Source of the DNA: Alphaproteobacteria bacterium
GTDB taxonomy: Bacteria > Pseudomonadota > Alphaproteobacteria > Caulobacterales > Caulobacteraceae
Length of the DNA: 64,000 nt
Assembly: GCA_018826515.1 (NCBI GenBank)
Contig: JAHKAM010000057.1
Span: 1-64,000, forward strand
Reading direction: 5' to 3'
The notes under the pieces: model-generated
Databases searched by the model: none
What the model saw: the letters and a program-made list of their open reading frames with translations, nothing else
What the model was told of the DNA's origin: nothing
In this document: positions 44,301 through 54,954 of the stretch, piece after piece
Layout of the letters: each line of letters begins with the position of its first letter
How positions within the stretch are numbered: position 1 is the stretch's first letter
Made by a program: the position numbers and the translations under genes

Positions 44301-44559
44301 GGCGTGGCTGGAGGGCGAGGGAGTCGGCGTCACGGGCGTGCGCACGGCCTGGGGGCCGCTCACCTACAATCTGCGTGAGACCGGCGGCGGCTTCGTGCTG
44401 ACGCTGGACGGCCAGGTCGCGCCGCCGGGCGGCTTCGTCATCCGTTGGCCGACCGGAGAGACGCCGCCGGCGCGGGTGCGGATCGACGGACGGGCGGCGG
44501 CGTGGAACGGCTCTGAGCTGGCGATCCCGGCGGGCGCGCGGCGCGTGGAGATGCGGTGA
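41368..44559 (+). CDS. Secreted multi-domain six-hairpin glycosidase-like protein with discoidin domain
   Basis: This 1063-residue protein has a signal peptide (1-23, ending PAAAQ). It then shows a galactose-binding-like domain (about 25-185; YEISFWLRGEMQPN, IEVDQLELREL), an F5/8C discoidin domain (about 190-315; SRAVDDDPATAWRSS), a beta-sandwich (about 330-610) and an (alpha/alpha)6 barrel (about 620-990; NRSWIRDGAMMAEGL, NDSHGEFVFLAAE, YSYWDDFW, NGWAEVVGR). GGAG precedes the ATG. It may debranch or trim the glycan. The glycosidase family is not recognised, so activity is inferred. Confidence 0.72.
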   Translation: MLSRIIATIGAIATLSLATPAAAQTARVLDPFETLTPWTADASTDVSSTISAVDGREGRAMRLTYDFNGRSGYAFAARAIDLDVPDNYEISFWLRGEMQPNTLEIKFVDASGDNVHWRQVRGFQANADWTRYTIKRRQIVRAWGPNPDHAFRGAERIEFVVTAGEGGAGWIEVDQLELRELPPEPPVAPRPVASATSEAGLNLASRAVDDDPATAWRSSGLGAQSLTLDLGYEREFGGVTLRWAPRAAASAYRLRASSDGETWRDLAAVEAGDGGVDWLRTPEASARWLRLDMHQPTSAVGEDPAPTAYALNSVEIEPLSFGETPTTFLRAVAEESRRGLYPRGFVGEQPYWTLVGVDGGGESGLIGEDGAIELRRGGPSIEPFVLDNGRLATWADVNVSQSLQDDDLPIPTVTWTFDDWTLAVTAFAEGTPEQSQLYGQYVLTNTSNRPRSLTLALMARPMQVNGPSQFLAIPGGHGPIEQIDWNGSTLVLNDAIRISSLAAPDGVALNRFQGGADPQSLLADARHRREPDARHVESDAGALMAGALLYDVVLQPGESRTLGFVARLAGPTADVGPVADVADVLDGARARVAADWREKLDRFDLTLPPGAQRIEDVMRASLAHMLMSRQGPILQPGTRSYNRSWIRDGAMMAEGLNRLGHAGLSADYLRWYAPYVFDNGKVPCCVDFRGADPVPENDSHGEFVFLAAETYRHTRDAALLREVWPQVQGAIRYMDELRAETRTAEYQTAETRHLYGLLPPTISHEGYSDKVAYSYWDDFWGLLGYRDAALIADVLGEADAAARIRASEAGFKADVMASIEGTARVHGIDWIAGAADRGDFDATSTTIGLSPGGLIDDLPHDLLNRTFDKWWENFTSRLENRQAWVDYTPYELRNVGALVRLGRRDEALQALDFYFADMRPRAWNGWAEVVGRHEREPRFIGDMPHAWISSDYIRSTLDLLVYERDRDHALVLAAGIPTAWLEGEGVGVTGVRTAWGPLTYNLRETGGGFVLTLDGQVAPPGGFVIRWPTGETPPARVRIDGRAAAWNGSELAIPAGARRVEMR

Positions 44560-44567
44560 CGATCATT

Positions 44568-44586
44568 CCTCCCCCGATGGGGGAGG
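44568..44586. repeat. REP-like palindrome, second copy
   Basis: CCTCCCCCGATGGGGGAGG, identical to the core at 22-40, with TT and AA on either side making a 10-bp stem here. It lies between two convergent genes (glycosidase-like and dnaB). No T-run accompanies it. Confidence 0.7.
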
Positions 44587-44589
44587 AAC

Positions 44590-46086
44590 CTAGTCCCCGA
44601 AATTATCGTACCTCTGCCCCTGGGCCAGGTTGCCGAACTTGGTCGTGTTGGCGTCGAAGCTCAGCTTGATGATGCCGATCGGGCCGTGACGTTGTTTGCC
44701 GATGACGACCTCGGCCTGGTGCTCCAGACGGTCCATGTCCTCCTGCCATTGCAGGTGTTCGGGCGAGCCTTCCCGCGGCTCGGCGCGGCCGAGGTAGTAG
44801 CTCTCGCGATAGACGAACATGACGCAGTCGGCGTCCTGCTCGATCGAGCCCGATTCCCGCAGGTCGGACAGCTGCGGCCGCTTGTCCTCGCGCTGCTCGA
44901 CCTGACGCGACAGCTGCGACAGGGCCAGGATCGGCACGCTGAGCTCCTTGGCCAGGGCCTTGAGGGCGCCGGTGATCTCGGACACCTCCTGCACCCGGTT
45001 CTTCTGGCTGTTCTCGCCGGTGGTGATCAGCTGCAGATAGTCGACGATGATCAGGTCGAGGCCGTGCTCCTGCCGCTTCAGCCGGCGGGCGCGGGCGGCG
45101 AGCTTGGAAATGGACAGGCCGCCGGTGGCGTCGATGAACAGGGGGCTCTCGCCGATCTCGACGGCGGCCTCGCGGATGCGGCCGAAGTCGGCGGCGTCGA
45201 TCTCGCCCTTGCGCAGCTTGTCGGACGACACGCCCGAGGCGTCGGCCAGGATACGCATGGCCAGCTGTTCGGCGCTCATTTCCAGGGAATAGAAGGCCAC
45301 AACGCCGCCGTTGACGGTCTTGCGGCCCTCGGGCGTGGGCTCCCAGCGGTAGTTGCGGGCGACGTTGAAGGCGATGTTGGTCGCCAGCGCCGTCTTGCCC
45401 ATCGACGGGCGGCCGGCGAGGATCAGCAGGTCGGAGGGGTGCAGGCCGCCGAGCTTGGAGTCCAGATCGTCCAGATGGGTGGCCAGACCGGCCAGTTTGC
45501 CGTCACGCTGATAGGCCTCGGCCGCCATCTGCACGGCGCCGCTGAGGGCGCTGGAGAAGCTGACGAAACCCGACGACGGCTTGCCGGTTTCCGCCAGGGT
45601 GTAGAGTTGCTGCTCCGCCTGTTCGATCTGGTCGATGGCGGCGGTTTCGGGCTGGGGCGCCTCGCGCACGATCTCGCCGCCGATGCGGATCAGGTCGCGG
45701 CGCAGGGCCAGGTCATAGACCACCCGGGCGTAGTCGGGGGCGTTGGCCGCCGGCGGCGCGCGGTCAACCAGATCGGCGAGGTAGCGCAGACCGCCGAACT
45801 CCTGGAACGCCGGATCCAGCTTGAACCGCTCCATCAGAATGGTCGGCTCGGCCAGCATGCCCTGGCGGATGTGGTCCTCGATCGCGTCGTAGAGCCGTTG
45901 GTGGAAGGGCTCGTGGAAATGGGTTCCGCGCAGGCGGTCGGACAGCCGCTCGAACACGGCGTTGTCGAACATCAGCGAACCCAGAAGGGCCTGTTCGGCC
46001 TCGAGGTTGTGCGGCATCGACGGGATGGAGCCGGAGTCCATCGGCGACGGGAATTGGACGGGAGCGAAAGCGTTCATTGCGGTCAT
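44590..46086 (-). CDS. dnaB: Replicative DNA helicase DnaB
   Basis: This 498-residue helicase unwinds DNA ahead of the replication fork as a hexamer. It has the N-terminal DnaB domain (about 25-130; PHNLEAEQALLGSLMFDNAVF) and a RecA-like C-terminal ATPase (about 190-495) with Walker A in AGRPSMGKTALATN, Walker B in DLIIVDYLQLI and the sensor region LSQLSRQVEQRED. The length is normal. It lies downstream of the ribosomal gene trio, as in many alphaproteobacteria, with a small secreted protein gene between. Confidence 0.96.
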   Translation of the reverse strand: MTAMNAFAPVQFPSPMDSGSIPSMPHNLEAEQALLGSLMFDNAVFERLSDRLRGTHFHEPFHQRLYDAIEDHIRQGMLAEPTILMERFKLDPAFQEFGGLRYLADLVDRAPPAANAPDYARVVYDLALRRDLIRIGGEIVREAPQPETAAIDQIEQAEQQLYTLAETGKPSSGFVSFSSALSGAVQMAAEAYQRDGKLAGLATHLDDLDSKLGGLHPSDLLILAGRPSMGKTALATNIAFNVARNYRWEPTPEGRKTVNGGVVAFYSLEMSAEQLAMRILADASGVSSDKLRKGEIDAADFGRIREAAVEIGESPLFIDATGGLSISKLAARARRLKRQEHGLDLIIVDYLQLITTGENSQKNRVQEVSEITGALKALAKELSVPILALSQLSRQVEQREDKRPQLSDLRESGSIEQDADCVMFVYRESYYLGRAEPREGSPEHLQWQEDMDRLEHQAEVVIGKQRHGPIGIIKLSFDANTTKFGNLAQGQRYDNFGD

Positions 46087-46187
46087 GTCTTACCCATGCG
46101 CGCGGCCTGCGACAGTGTCGGTCGCAGGCTTCATGGGGAGCGATTCCGGGCCGCTGTGGACCTTCCGGAATTCCGTAGCCGGATCAG

Positions 46188-46568
46188 TTAACCGGCCGCG
46201 CAGGGATACCGGGAACGCATCCACGCCCGGATGCCGTCGGTGACGGTCATCCGCTCGCGCCGGGCCTCCGGGATTCCATTGAGGAACGCCAGCAGCTGTC
46301 GCACATCCAGATTGATCCGCTCCGGCGGACAGGCGGGCGGCGTGCGCCCCGCGGTGCGCGCGGTCTGAATTTCGGTTCCCACGGTCCGGAAGGCGCGCTC
46401 GGCCTCGCCCTTCAGCCGGTGGGCGTCGGGACGCAGCATGGCGGTCGCGTTCAGCGGGATGCGGTTGGCGCGGCTCACGAAGTCATCCAGCGTCATGCCG
46501 GCCTGGGCGGCGGCGGAGCCGGCCATCAGACAGGCGGCCATGAGGGCGAGTGCGATCTTCTTCATCAT
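46188..46568 (-). CDS. Small secreted protein, Rap1a/Tai-like
   Basis: This protein of about 126 residues has a signal peptide (1-22, ending GSAAAQA). The mature part has two Cys (CPPERINLD and the final RYPCAAG) and an end pattern (RMTVTDGIRAWMRSRYPC) like Rap1a/Tai type VI immunity-like proteins. Two consecutive ATG codons follow GGAG; the first is used here. No type VI effector gene is nearby. It lies between rplI and dnaB. Assignment is tentative. Confidence 0.6.
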   Translation of the reverse strand: MMKKIALALMAACLMAGSAAAQAGMTLDDFVSRANRIPLNATAMLRPDAHRLKGEAERAFRTVGTEIQTARTAGRTPPACPPERINLDVRQLLAFLNGIPEARRERMTVTDGIRAWMRSRYPCAAG

Positions 46569-46624
46569 GGCCAATCTCCCCGGACCGCCGAGCTTGACCG
46601 TGACTTTGCGGCGGTATGGCGGCC

Positions 46625-46656
46625 AAGAGAAAGGGCGCGCCCGACTGGACGCGCCC
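46625..46656 (-). terminator. Intrinsic terminator of the rpsF-rpsR-rplI operon
   Basis: On the minus strand, GGGCGCG (46656-46650) pairs with CGCGCCC (46639-46633) around a 10-base loop, followed by TTTCTCTT (46632-46625). It lies 31 bases after the rplI stop. Confidence 0.7.
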
Positions 46657-46687
46657 GATCACTGACTTGTTATCAGAAGGCTTCGGT

Positions 46688-47272
46688 TCAGGCTTCCGAA
46701 CCGAGGCCGTCCTGCTGGCCGGCGCCGCCGGCGACCATGTCCTTGGCCTGCTCGAGGGCCAGTTCGCGGTCCTCGTCGTAGGCGGCCTTGATCACGTCCT
46801 CGCCCTTCGCCTGACGTTCGGCTTCGTCGGCCGAACGGGCGATGTTGATCTTGACGGTGGCCGAGACCTCGGCGTGCAGGCGAACCAGCACTTCGTGGAC
46901 GCCAAGCGTCTTGATCGGGGTGTTGAGCACGATCTGGCTGCGCTCGACCTTGCCGCCTTCGGCCGTGACGGCCTCGACGATGTCGCGCGCCGCGACCGAA
47001 CCGTACAGCTGACCCGTCTCACCGGCTTGCCGGATCATGACATAGGTCTGGCCGTCGATCTTGGAGCCGATCGAACCGGCGTCGGCCTTGTTCTTCTCGT
47101 TGCGGGCCTCGATGGCGGCGCGGTCGAGTTCGAAGGCCTTCAGGTTCGCCGACGTGGCCCGACGGGCCTTGTCGCGCGGCAGAAGGAAGTTGCGGGCGAA
47201 GCCGTCCTTGACGGACACGACGTCGCCGATGGCGCCGAGATTATCGACGCGCTCAAGCAGAACGACCTTCAT
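46688..47272 (-). CDS. rplI: 50S ribosomal protein L9
   Basis: This 194-residue L9 stabilises the L1 stalk region and helps maintain reading frame. The N-terminal domain MKVVLLERVDNLGAIGDVVSVKDGFARNFLLPR is unmistakable (segments LLERVDNLG and VKDGFARNFLLP). The protein is longer than the usual 148, with an acidic extended C-terminus (EDVIKAAYDEDRELALEQAKD), common in alphaproteobacteria. It follows rpsR by one base. Confidence 0.95.
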   Translation of the reverse strand: MKVVLLERVDNLGAIGDVVSVKDGFARNFLLPRDKARRATSANLKAFELDRAAIEARNEKNKADAGSIGSKIDGQTYVMIRQAGETGQLYGSVAARDIVEAVTAEGGKVERSQIVLNTPIKTLGVHEVLVRLHAEVSATVKINIARSADEAERQAKGEDVIKAAYDEDRELALEQAKDMVAGGAGQQDGLGSEA

Positions 47273-47273
47273 C

Positions 47274-47552
47274 TTATTTCACCACGTAAGGCAGGAGGGC
47301 CAGATAACGGGCGCGCTTGATGGCCTTGGCCAGTTCGCGTTGCTTGATCTGGGAAACAGCAGTGATGCGCGACGGGACGATCTTGCCGCGCTCGCTGATG
47401 TAGCGTTGCAGCAGTTTGACGTCCTTGTAGTCGATCTTCGGCGCGCCTTCGCCCGTGAACGGGCAAACCTTGCGGCGACGATAGAAGGGACGACGTCCGG
47501 CGGCGCCGGAGCCGGCCGGTGCGCCCGGCGACGGAGCGGTGGTATCGGTCAT
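47274..47552 (-). CDS. rpsR: 30S ribosomal protein S18
   Basis: This 92-residue S18 has the diagnostic [11 protein letters not shown] and [15 protein letters not shown] segments. It binds S6 on the 30S platform. The N-terminal extension ([14 protein letters not shown]) is a low-complexity tail. It lies between rpsF (12 bp apart) and rplI (1 bp apart), in the standard order. Confidence 0.96.
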   Translation of the reverse strand: MTDTTAPSPGAPAGSGAAGRRPFYRRRKVCPFTGEGAPKIDYKDVKLLQRYISERGKIVPSRITAVSQIKQRELAKAIKRARYLALLPYVVK

Positions 47553-47564
47553 GTTCCGGGTTCC

Positions 47565-47954
47565 TTAAGCGGTGGCTTCGGCGGCGGCGTCGTCGCGGGG
47601 CGTGCGCTCACGCTCACGTTCGCGCTCGCGTTCGCGGCGGGCCAGCAGGGGCGACAGTTCCAGGTCGAGTTCCTCGACGCGGACGGTCAGCCAGCGAAGC
47701 ACGTCCTCGTTGATCGACAGCTGACGCTCGACCTCGGCCATGGCGGCGGGCGGGCAGTCGACGGCGAGCAGCGAATAGTGCGCCTTGCGGTTCTTCTTGA
47801 CCCGATAGGTCAGGTTGCGCAGACCCCAGTACTCGATCTTGGCGACGGTGCCGCCGCCTTGTTCGATCAAGCCCTTGATGGTGTCGTTCAGCGCTTCGGC
47901 CTGTTGCGCGCTGATATCCTGGCGCGACATGACCGTGTGCTCGTAAAGAGCCAT
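47565..47954 (-). CDS. rpsF: 30S ribosomal protein S6
   Basis: This 129-residue S6 starts [18 protein letters not shown] and includes [16 protein letters not shown]. The end carries an Arg/Glu tract ([17 protein letters not shown]) plus an acidic Ala-rich tail. The ATG at 47954 follows GGGAGAAT (minus reading). It is first in the rpsF-rpsR-rplI operon; the 186-bp gap upstream to the carboxypeptidase gene should hold its promoter. Confidence 0.95.
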   Translation of the reverse strand: MALYEHTVMSRQDISAQQAEALNDTIKGLIEQGGGTVAKIEYWGLRNLTYRVKKNRKAHYSLLAVDCPPAAMAEVERQLSINEDVLRWLTVRVEELDLELSPLLARRERERERERERTPRDDAAAEATA

Positions 47955-48140
47955 GCGGTATTCTCCCTTGTAGGACGTCGGCGCGAGGGGACCGGGTAAG
48001 TCCTCTCCCACGATGGATCCCGATGCGGCGGCCGGGATGACTTCCCGAACCCTTTGGAGTTCCGCGACCGGGACCGAAGTCCTGGAAAGGCGGCGCGTAT
48101 AGGGGAAAAGGGCGTCGGGGTCCAGCCCGGACGGCCCGGC

Positions 48141-49538
48141 CTATTCCGGCCGGACGACCATGCAGGTGACCCGGCGCTCCGCCAGGGCGGCGCAGGCGGC
48201 CTGTGCGCCCTGTTCGGTCATGCCGGTGAAGCGCGAACGGTACCAGCCGCTGGCGTTCTGGACGGTCCGTTCCGCGGCGGTGAACTGGGCGCGGAAGCGG
48301 CGGTTGACCTCGGTCAGCCAGTCGCGGGCGACGGTCTCGTCGCGGAAGGCCCCGACCTGGACCGACCAGCGTCCGGCGGGCTGTCGCGCGGGCTCCCGCG
48401 TGGCTGGCGGCCGGGGGCGGGGCGGGCTGGCGACCGAAGCGCCGCCGTTGAGGATGGCGGTCACATCGGCGGGGCGTTCCGTCGGAGCGGCGCGCTCTGA
48501 CGGGGCCGGCGTGACGCGGGCGGGCGCGGGCGGGCTGGCGGCCAGGGACGCGTAGGTGACGCCGGCGGGCGGCGGGGCGCTGGAGCCGCTCCCGCTCTCG
48601 CCGTCCTCGCTGTCGGTCACGGACGCGTATTCGATCGGCCCGTTGTTGTCCGGGCCGATGCCGAAGCCGCGGGCCTCGAAGAAGGTCTGGGCCACCTGGA
48701 TGGACTCGCCGCGGGCGCGGGCGCGCTCGACCTCGAAGCCGGTGTCCATCAGCTCCGCGACGTGGGCGTTGCGGGTCGCGGTCGAACGTCCGCCCAGCAC
48801 GATGGTGATGAGACGGCGGCCGTCGCGCACCGCCGAGGCCGCCAGATTGTACCCGGAGGCGTTGGTGAAGCCGGTCTTCATCCCGTCATAGCCGGCGCCG
48901 CCGCGCAGCAGACCGTTGGTGTTGCGATATTCGCGCCCGTTGTAGACCCAGTCGTGCTGGCCGAAATACCGGTAGTACTGCGGATAATCGCGCATCACGG
49001 CCCGGGCCAGGATGGCCAGGTCGCGGGCGGACGTCAGTTGGCGGGCGTCAGGCAGGCCGTTCGGATTGACGTAGCGGGTCTGGGTCATGCCCAGCTCCCG
49101 GGCCTTCAGGGTCATCTGGGCGGCGAACCGCTCCTGCGAACCGCCGATGTGTTCGGCCAGCGCCATGGCCATGTCGTTGGCGCTGCGCACGGCGGTGGCG
49201 CGCATGGCGTCGTCCACGGTGATGGTCTGACCGGCCGCGAGCCCCAGTTTCGACGGCGGCTGGCTGGCGGCGCGGGGCGAGACGGTGATGACGTCATCCA
49301 GCTTGATCCGGCCCTCGGACAGCGCCTCGAAGGCCAGATACAGGGTCATGACCTTGGTGATGGAGGCCGGGTAGCGGCGGCTGTCGGCGTGGCGGGCGAA
49401 CAGCACCTCGCCCGACTCGGCGTCGACGACGATGGCGGCGTAGCGGGCGTTGTCATTTGACTGGGCGAGCGGCGCGCGCGTCGGCGTCATCGTCACAGCG
49501 ACGGCTAGCAGCAGCGACAGGAACCCGCGGCGGATCAT
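48141..49538 (-). CDS. D-alanyl-D-alanine carboxypeptidase with SPOR domain
   Basis: This 465-residue periplasmic peptidase S11 enzyme trims D-Ala from peptidoglycan stem peptides. It has a signal peptide (1-26), the active-site motifs SITK, SAN and KTG, and after a Pro/Ala-rich linker a C-terminal SPOR domain (about 385-465; WSVQVGAFRDETVARDWL, CMVVRPE) that binds denuded glycan at division sites. The SPOR fusion fits a role at the septum. ATG 49538 is used because codons upstream read from a TTG without signal sequence. Confidence 0.92.
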   Translation of the reverse strand: MIRRGFLSLLLAVAVTMTPTRAPLAQSNDNARYAAIVVDAESGEVLFARHADSRRYPASITKVMTLYLAFEALSEGRIKLDDVITVSPRAASQPPSKLGLAAGQTITVDDAMRATAVRSANDMAMALAEHIGGSQERFAAQMTLKARELGMTQTRYVNPNGLPDARQLTSARDLAILARAVMRDYPQYYRYFGQHDWVYNGREYRNTNGLLRGGAGYDGMKTGFTNASGYNLAASAVRDGRRLITIVLGGRSTATRNAHVAELMDTGFEVERARARGESIQVAQTFFEARGFGIGPDNNGPIEYASVTDSEDGESGSGSSAPPPAGVTYASLAASPPAPARVTPAPSERAAPTERPADVTAILNGGASVASPPRPRPPATREPARQPAGRWSVQVGAFRDETVARDWLTEVNRRFRAQFTAAERTVQNASGWYRSRFTGMTEQGAQAACAALAERRVTCMVVRPE

Positions 49539-49805
49539 GGCGGAAAGCGACAAAGATCAGGCCTCACAAGACATTAGCGCGACGGCGGCCCCACCACGCG
49601 ACGCTGACGAAAGGCTAACATGCGTCATTCCGGTTTCGTGAGGGTAAACAACCCGTCAACGATTTTGTGAACTTTTGTGCATCGCACCATTTTTCCTTGA
49701 CCTCTGTTCGCACTTGCACCATATAGCGGTCTGTCGCGATGGACTGGCTCCTCGCGGAACCCATCACAGGCGGTCCCCCGGCCGCGAACGACACTGGAGA
49801 TCATC

Positions 49806-50312
49806 ATGGCTGACACCACCGCCGACACCGTCAAGAAGACCGTCGAAACCGCCGCCAACACCGTCAAGGCGAACGCCGAGAAGGCCCAGGCCACGTTCCA
49901 GGCCAATGCCGAGCAGGCCCAGGCCGCCGGCGCCAAGGCGCTGCGCGAAGTCGCCGACAAGTCGGCCGCCGGCCTGACCGAGCTGAACGTCCAGTCCAAG
50001 CAGAACCTGGAAGCCATGGTCGCCTCGGCCGCCGCCGCCCAGAAGGGCGTCGAGACCCTGTCGGCCCAGTCGGTCGCTTTCACCAAGAAGTCCTGGGAAG
50101 ATGGCGTCGCCGCCGCCCAGTCGATGTCGCAGGCCCGTTCGATCCAGGAGCTGCTCGAGCTGCAGACGACCTGGGCCAAGTCGGCGACCGAAGCCTATCT
50201 GGCTGAAGTCACTCGCGCCACGGATGTCCTGACCGCCTCGGTCAAGGACAGCTTCAAGCCCATCAACGAGCGCGTCACCGCCTCGGTCGAGAAGTTCCAG
50301 GCCGCCCGCTAA
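49806..50312 (+). CDS. Phasin family protein
   Basis: This 168-residue protein is almost wholly alpha-helical and Ala-rich, with the phasin_2 pattern (LTELNVQSKQNLEAMVASA, TLSAQSVAFTKKSWED, IQELLELQTTWAKS). Phasins coat polyhydroxyalkanoate granules and are small abundant proteins. The 5' gap of 267 bases holds its promoter, and a classical intrinsic terminator follows. No pha synthesis gene is in the window. Confidence 0.9.
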   Translation: MADTTADTVKKTVETAANTVKANAEKAQATFQANAEQAQAAGAKALREVADKSAAGLTELNVQSKQNLEAMVASAAAAQKGVETLSAQSVAFTKKSWEDGVAAAQSMSQARSIQELLELQTTWAKSATEAYLAEVTRATDVLTASVKDSFKPINERVTASVEKFQAAR

Positions 50313-50345
50313 GGCGACCCACGGTTCAGTTAAGCGTATCGATGA

Positions 50346-50375
50346 GGCCCTCCGGAGAAATCCGGAGGGCCTTTT
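50346..50375 (+). terminator. Intrinsic terminator of phasin gene
   Basis: An 11-bp perfect stem (50346-50356 with 50361-50371) with loop GAAA followed by TTTT (50372-50375), 33 bases after the phasin stop. Confidence 0.9.
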
Positions 50376-50500
50376 CAATTCGTTCTGCCCCGAAAACGCG
50401 GACGAATGACGTGGCCGCTCAAACCTGTGACTTGCCGCCTCTACAAATCAGGCCATCATTCCCTATCTGAGCTCTCGACACTTCCCCAGATGGATTACGA

Positions 50501-50836
50501 ATGCCGCCGTCCCGCAGGCCAGGTGAACAACAGGGTGGAGGTCTCGGGGCCGCCACGGTCACCGAGACCAAGCCGAAGCTTCAGAAGCCCTCGCTGTACC
50601 GGGTGCTGATCCTGAATGACGACTACACCCCGATGGAATTCGTCATCTATGTGCTGGAGCGGTTCTTCCAGAAGGACCGCGAGGCGGCCACCCGCATCAT
50701 GCTGCATGTGCACCAGCATGGCGTCGGGGTGTGCGGCGTCTTCACCTATGAGGTGGCCGAAACCAAGGTCGCCCAGGTGATCGAGACGGCGCGCCGTCAC
50801 CAGCACCCGCTGCAATGCACGATGGAAAAGGACTGA
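50501..50836 (+). CDS. clpS: ATP-dependent Clp protease adaptor ClpS
   Basis: This 111-residue adaptor delivers N-degron substrates to ClpAP. Diagnostic segments are [24 protein letters not shown] and [21 protein letters not shown]. The N-terminal 20 residues ([20 protein letters not shown]) are a flexible arm. It precedes clpA by 13 bp, the classical pair. Gly-rich low-complexity start; no alternative needed. Confidence 0.95.
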   Translation: MPPSRRPGEQQGGGLGAATVTETKPKLQKPSLYRVLILNDDYTPMEFVIYVLERFFQKDREAATRIMLHVHQHGVGVCGVFTYEVAETKVAQVIETARRHQHPLQCTMEKD

Positions 50837-50849
50837 GAGGAACCTACCC

Positions 50850-53162
<2,313 letters not shown>

Positions 53163-53183
53163 GAAGGCGTCGCCCGCGGGGCT

Positions 53184-54824
53184 TCAGGCCGCCAGGGCTT
53201 CCATAGCGACGTCGGGGACCGGGGGCAGGGGCAGGTCGACTGTGAAGGTTGAGCCGCGCCCCAGCTCGCTGTCGACGGAGACCCGGCCACCCATCGCCTC
53301 GACGAGGTTGCGGCAGATCGACAGGCCAAGGCCGGCGCCTTCGAACCGGCGCGTGATCGAGTCATCGGCTTGCACAAAGACGTCGAACAGGCGCGGCATC
53401 AGGTCCGGCGCAATGCCCATACCCGTGTCCGCGACGGTGAAGCGGACCGCCCCGTCGCGGGGCCCGACCGAAATGCTGATCCGTCCGTGATCCGTGTAGG
53501 TGATGGCGTTGTCGATCAGGAAGTCCAGCACCTGCTGGACGTGCAGTTCGTCTCCAAGGCGGAGCCCGGTATCGGCGCCGTCCATCGCCAGTTCCAGGCC
53601 CTTGGTCCGGGCGGCCGTACGATAGTGATCGACGATTTTTCCGGTCATGAGGGTCGGATCGAACACGACGCGGTCGACGAGCACCTCCCGACGCTCCAGT
53701 CGGGTGACCTGCAGCAGGCGTTCAATCAGGCGCAAGAGACTGTTGCTGGATTCCCGCAGCAGATCGAGCCGGTCCTGCTGGAGCGGGCTCAGCTCGTCCA
53801 CCGCCATAATTTCCGCCATGCCGATGACGCCGTTCAGCGGCGTGCGCAGTTCATGGCTCACGTTCGACAGGAAGCGCGACTTGGCGACGTTGGCGATTTC
53901 GGCGCGGTCGCGGGCCTCGGTCAGCTCCAGTTCGTTCTGTTCCAACCGCCGCACCACGCCTCGGACGCGCAGGAAGAGGGCCACGGCGGCGGCGACCAGG
54001 AAGAGGATCAGTCCTGCCATCGCGGGCGCCGCCTCCGTGAGCACCGAGAAACCCGGTCGGTCCGGCGTCCAGCGAACCTGCCCGAGGACGGAACCGCCCG
54101 GGCCTTCCAGCACGACATAGCCCTGACCCTCCCGCGTCGCGCCGGGCGGACCCACGCGGGGGTCCTGGATCGCCAGATCCTTTTCGAGGGCCGTCAGGAA
54201 CCCGGAGATCGGCTTGGCGGAGACGATGACCGGGTCGTTGTCCAGCCGCGGTTGCGTCCCGTCCTCGGGCACCACGGTGCCGAAGCCGACCAGATAGATG
54301 TCAGCTCCGGCGCGGACCATGGCCGTGCGGTTGACCGCCGCGTCGAAGCCCGTCCTCGGCCGGTCGTGTTTGGCCGCCGCTTCAAGCCGCACCGCGGTCA
54401 CGAGCGGCGCAACGGCGTCGATGAAGGCCTGTTCGCTGGCCGCGTTCACGGGTTCGCTGTCGCGCGATGTCAGGATCAGGTCACCGTGCCGATCGTAGAC
54501 CAGGGTCACGGCGTGGTTCATGTAGTCGGCATAGTAGTCGCCGAAATTGATCTGCAGCCACTCAAGATCCGGGTTGGCCGCCAGGGTGATGACCGAGTCG
54601 TTCCAGATGGCGGACGAGTTGATGTCCTCGACCAGCCCCTCGAGAGTCCGGTTGAGCCGGACCTGGGCCAGTTCGCGCTCCTTCTCCGCCTGGACGCGAT
54701 CGATGCCCACGGCCGCGTAGGCCATCAGGCCGACCGCTCCGGCGAGGATGAGCGTCAGGGCGAGGAGGGAGATCGCAATGATCCGCCCCAAATCCTTGCG
54801 CCCTGTGTTGGCATCCCCCGACAT
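53184..54824 (-). CDS. CHASE4-type membrane sensor histidine kinase
   Basis: This 546-residue kinase has two transmembrane helices (about 15-38 and 268-290) around a periplasmic CHASE4-like sensor (about 45-260; INSSAIWNDSVITLAANPD). The catalytic part includes His324 in SHELRTPLNG, an N-box, and GMGIAPDLM and GAGLGLSI in the ATPase domain. The ATG at 54824 gives a short cytosolic N-terminus; the upstream in-frame extension does not resemble the family. No receiver gene is beside it. It is divergent from a TorF porin gene. Confidence 0.88.
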   Translation of the reverse strand: MSGDANTGRKDLGRIIAISLLALTLILAGAVGLMAYAAVGIDRVQAEKERELAQVRLNRTLEGLVEDINSSAIWNDSVITLAANPDLEWLQINFGDYYADYMNHAVTLVYDRHGDLILTSRDSEPVNAASEQAFIDAVAPLVTAVRLEAAAKHDRPRTGFDAAVNRTAMVRAGADIYLVGFGTVVPEDGTQPRLDNDPVIVSAKPISGFLTALEKDLAIQDPRVGPPGATREGQGYVVLEGPGGSVLGQVRWTPDRPGFSVLTEAAPAMAGLILFLVAAAVALFLRVRGVVRRLEQNELELTEARDRAEIANVAKSRFLSNVSHELRTPLNGVIGMAEIMAVDELSPLQQDRLDLLRESSNSLLRLIERLLQVTRLERREVLVDRVVFDPTLMTGKIVDHYRTAARTKGLELAMDGADTGLRLGDELHVQQVLDFLIDNAITYTDHGRISISVGPRDGAVRFTVADTGMGIAPDLMPRLFDVFVQADDSITRRFEGAGLGLSICRNLVEAMGGRVSVDSELGRGSTFTVDLPLPPVPDVAMEALAA

Positions 54825-54954
54825 CCGGTCAGTGTTGCCATGGCGCGCAATAAGGCTTGGTGACCGAACAGGGTTATCTTCTATTAAGCCTGTCCTTACA
54901 CGGAAGATTTCGCTGCTTGGGCCATGATGTCTGCCAAGGCGAAGGGGTTTGGAC

